Positions 63,574 through 64,000 of a stretch of DNA of 64,000 nucleotides are shown in pieces. The stretch spans positions 34,182 through 98,181 of the forward strand of contig JAEUKX010000074.1 of the NCBI GenBank assembly GCA_016794025.1, given 5' to 3'. The stretch's first letter is position 1; every line of letters begins with the position of its first letter. Both the position numbers and the translations under genes were made by a program. The DNA is from Rhodospirillales bacterium. GTDB lineage: Bacteria; Pseudomonadota; Alphaproteobacteria; CACIAM-22H2. The notes beneath the pieces were generated by a model. The model searched no databases. It saw only the letters and a list, made by a program, of their open reading frames with translations, and was not told the origin of the DNA.

Positions 63574-64000
63574 ATGCGCGTACGCGACGATTACCGGACG
63601 CTGAGCGGCAAGGACAAGGCCTCGATCCTGCTGCTGTCGCTGGGCGAGGAAGTCGCCACAAAACTTTTTGCGCTGATGACCGACGACGAGATCAAGGAGA
63701 TCTCGCAGTCGATGGCCAGCCTCGGCAACGTCAATTCCTCGATCATCGAGCGCCTGATCGTGGAGTTCGCCGACCAGATCTCGGCGACCGGCTCGCTCGT
63801 GGGTTCGTTCGATTCGACCGAACGGCTGCTCGGCAAGATCCTCGACAAGAACCGGCTTGCCGGCATCATGGACGACATCCGCGGCCCCGCCGGCCGCACG
63901 ATGTGGGACAAGCTCGGCAACGTCAACGAGGCGGTCCTCGCCAACTACCTCAAGAACGAATACCCGCAGACCGTGGCGGTCGTGCTGTCGAAGATCCGCT
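63574..64000 (+). CDS. fliG: Flagellar motor switch protein FliG (3' end cut by window)
   Basis: At least 142 residues. The N-terminal domain begins with LSGKDKASILLLSLGEEVAT and TDDEIKEISQSMASLGNVNS; the middle domain starts around LGNVNEAVLANYLKNEYPQT, with AVVLSKI at the edge. FliG joins the MS ring (FliF) to the C ring and transmits torque from the stators. fliF usually precedes it, but here a divergent cold-shock gene does, so fliG begins its operon. The reading frame is open at the right edge. Confidence 0.95.
   Translation, partial: MRVRDDYRTLSGKDKASILLLSLGEEVATKLFALMTDDEIKEISQSMASLGNVNSSIIERLIVEFADQISATGSLVGSFDSTERLLGKILDKNRLAGIMDDIRGPAGRTMWDKLGNVNEAVLANYLKNEYPQTVAVVLSKIR

Overview
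The window is a contiguous piece of a GC-rich Gram-negative chromosome, most likely from an alphaproteobacterium. The clues are the mltB-rlpA-dacA-tmk-holB order, KDO (kdsB) lipopolysaccharide synthesis, a small flagellin, CheZ with FliG, and a degenerate GGDEF/EAL protein of a kind I associate with Rhodospirillales. Coding density is high. I see one tRNA, no rRNA, no CRISPR array, no insertion sequence and no prophage. Genes are often translationally coupled through 4-base NTGA overlaps, several with TTG or GTG starts.

Layout. 1-4.2 kb: polyphosphate metabolism (ppk-ppx, with ppx cut by the left edge) and a divergent SixA-like phosphatase. 4.2-9.5 kb: a minus-strand cell-wall and replication block (mltB, rlpA, D-Ala-D-Ala carboxypeptidase, tmk, holB). 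9.6-14.1 kb: a coupled kinase-kdsB-phosphatase cassette facing a YdcF-type protein and a sensor histidine kinase. 14.2-17.6 kb: tRNA-Ser(UGA), an Asp/Glu racemase-like protein, a degenerate GGDEF-EAL protein and a D-threonine-aldolase-like enzyme. 17.6-23.3 kb: a five-gene minus-strand operon (acyl-CoA synthetase, SDR, double NIPSNAP, ACAD11-like acyl-CoA dehydrogenase, and an APH kinase fused to a DUF6285-like tail). It closely resembles the levulinate/4-hydroxyacid (lva) pathway. 23.4-30.7 kb: FrnE-type DsbA, a secreted HExxH protein, mfd, sdhE and recG. 30.7-34.2 kb: a Met/Cys gamma-family PLP enzyme, a fluoroacetate-dehalogenase-like hydrolase and a two-subunit 3-oxoacid CoA-transferase.

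34.3-48.6 kb: flagellin; a four-gene catabolic operon (LhgO-like oxidase, HpaI aldolase, D-2-hydroxyacid dehydrogenase, dimethylglycine/sarcosine-dehydrogenase-like flavoprotein); cheZ; glycan genes (GT2-like, epimerase, TPR-OGT of family GT41, FkbM methyltransferase); ppa; and several small proteins. 48.7-54.3 kb: a TlpA-like thioredoxin, then a GntR regulator divergent from pdxA2-TRAP transporter genes, with two palindromes in the control region. 54.3-64 kb: DUF302 plus a YeeE/TsuA-type transporter, a GNAT-nitrilase fusion, Fe-type SOD, an MscS-family channel, an MBL hydrolase with a ThDP enzyme, a cold-shock protein, and fliG cut by the right edge.

The most notable system is the lva-like operon at 17.6-23.3 kb. 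The kinase is fused to what looks like its small partner protein, and the ACAD has Asp where the catalytic Glu is usual, as I recall for ACAD11-type phospho-acyl-CoA enzymes. Other points of interest are the GT41/FkbM/epimerase genes near flagellar genes, the aldolase-oxidase operon of unknown substrate, and the palindromic control region between gntR and pdxA2. All calls are made by reading the sequence; no database search was run.
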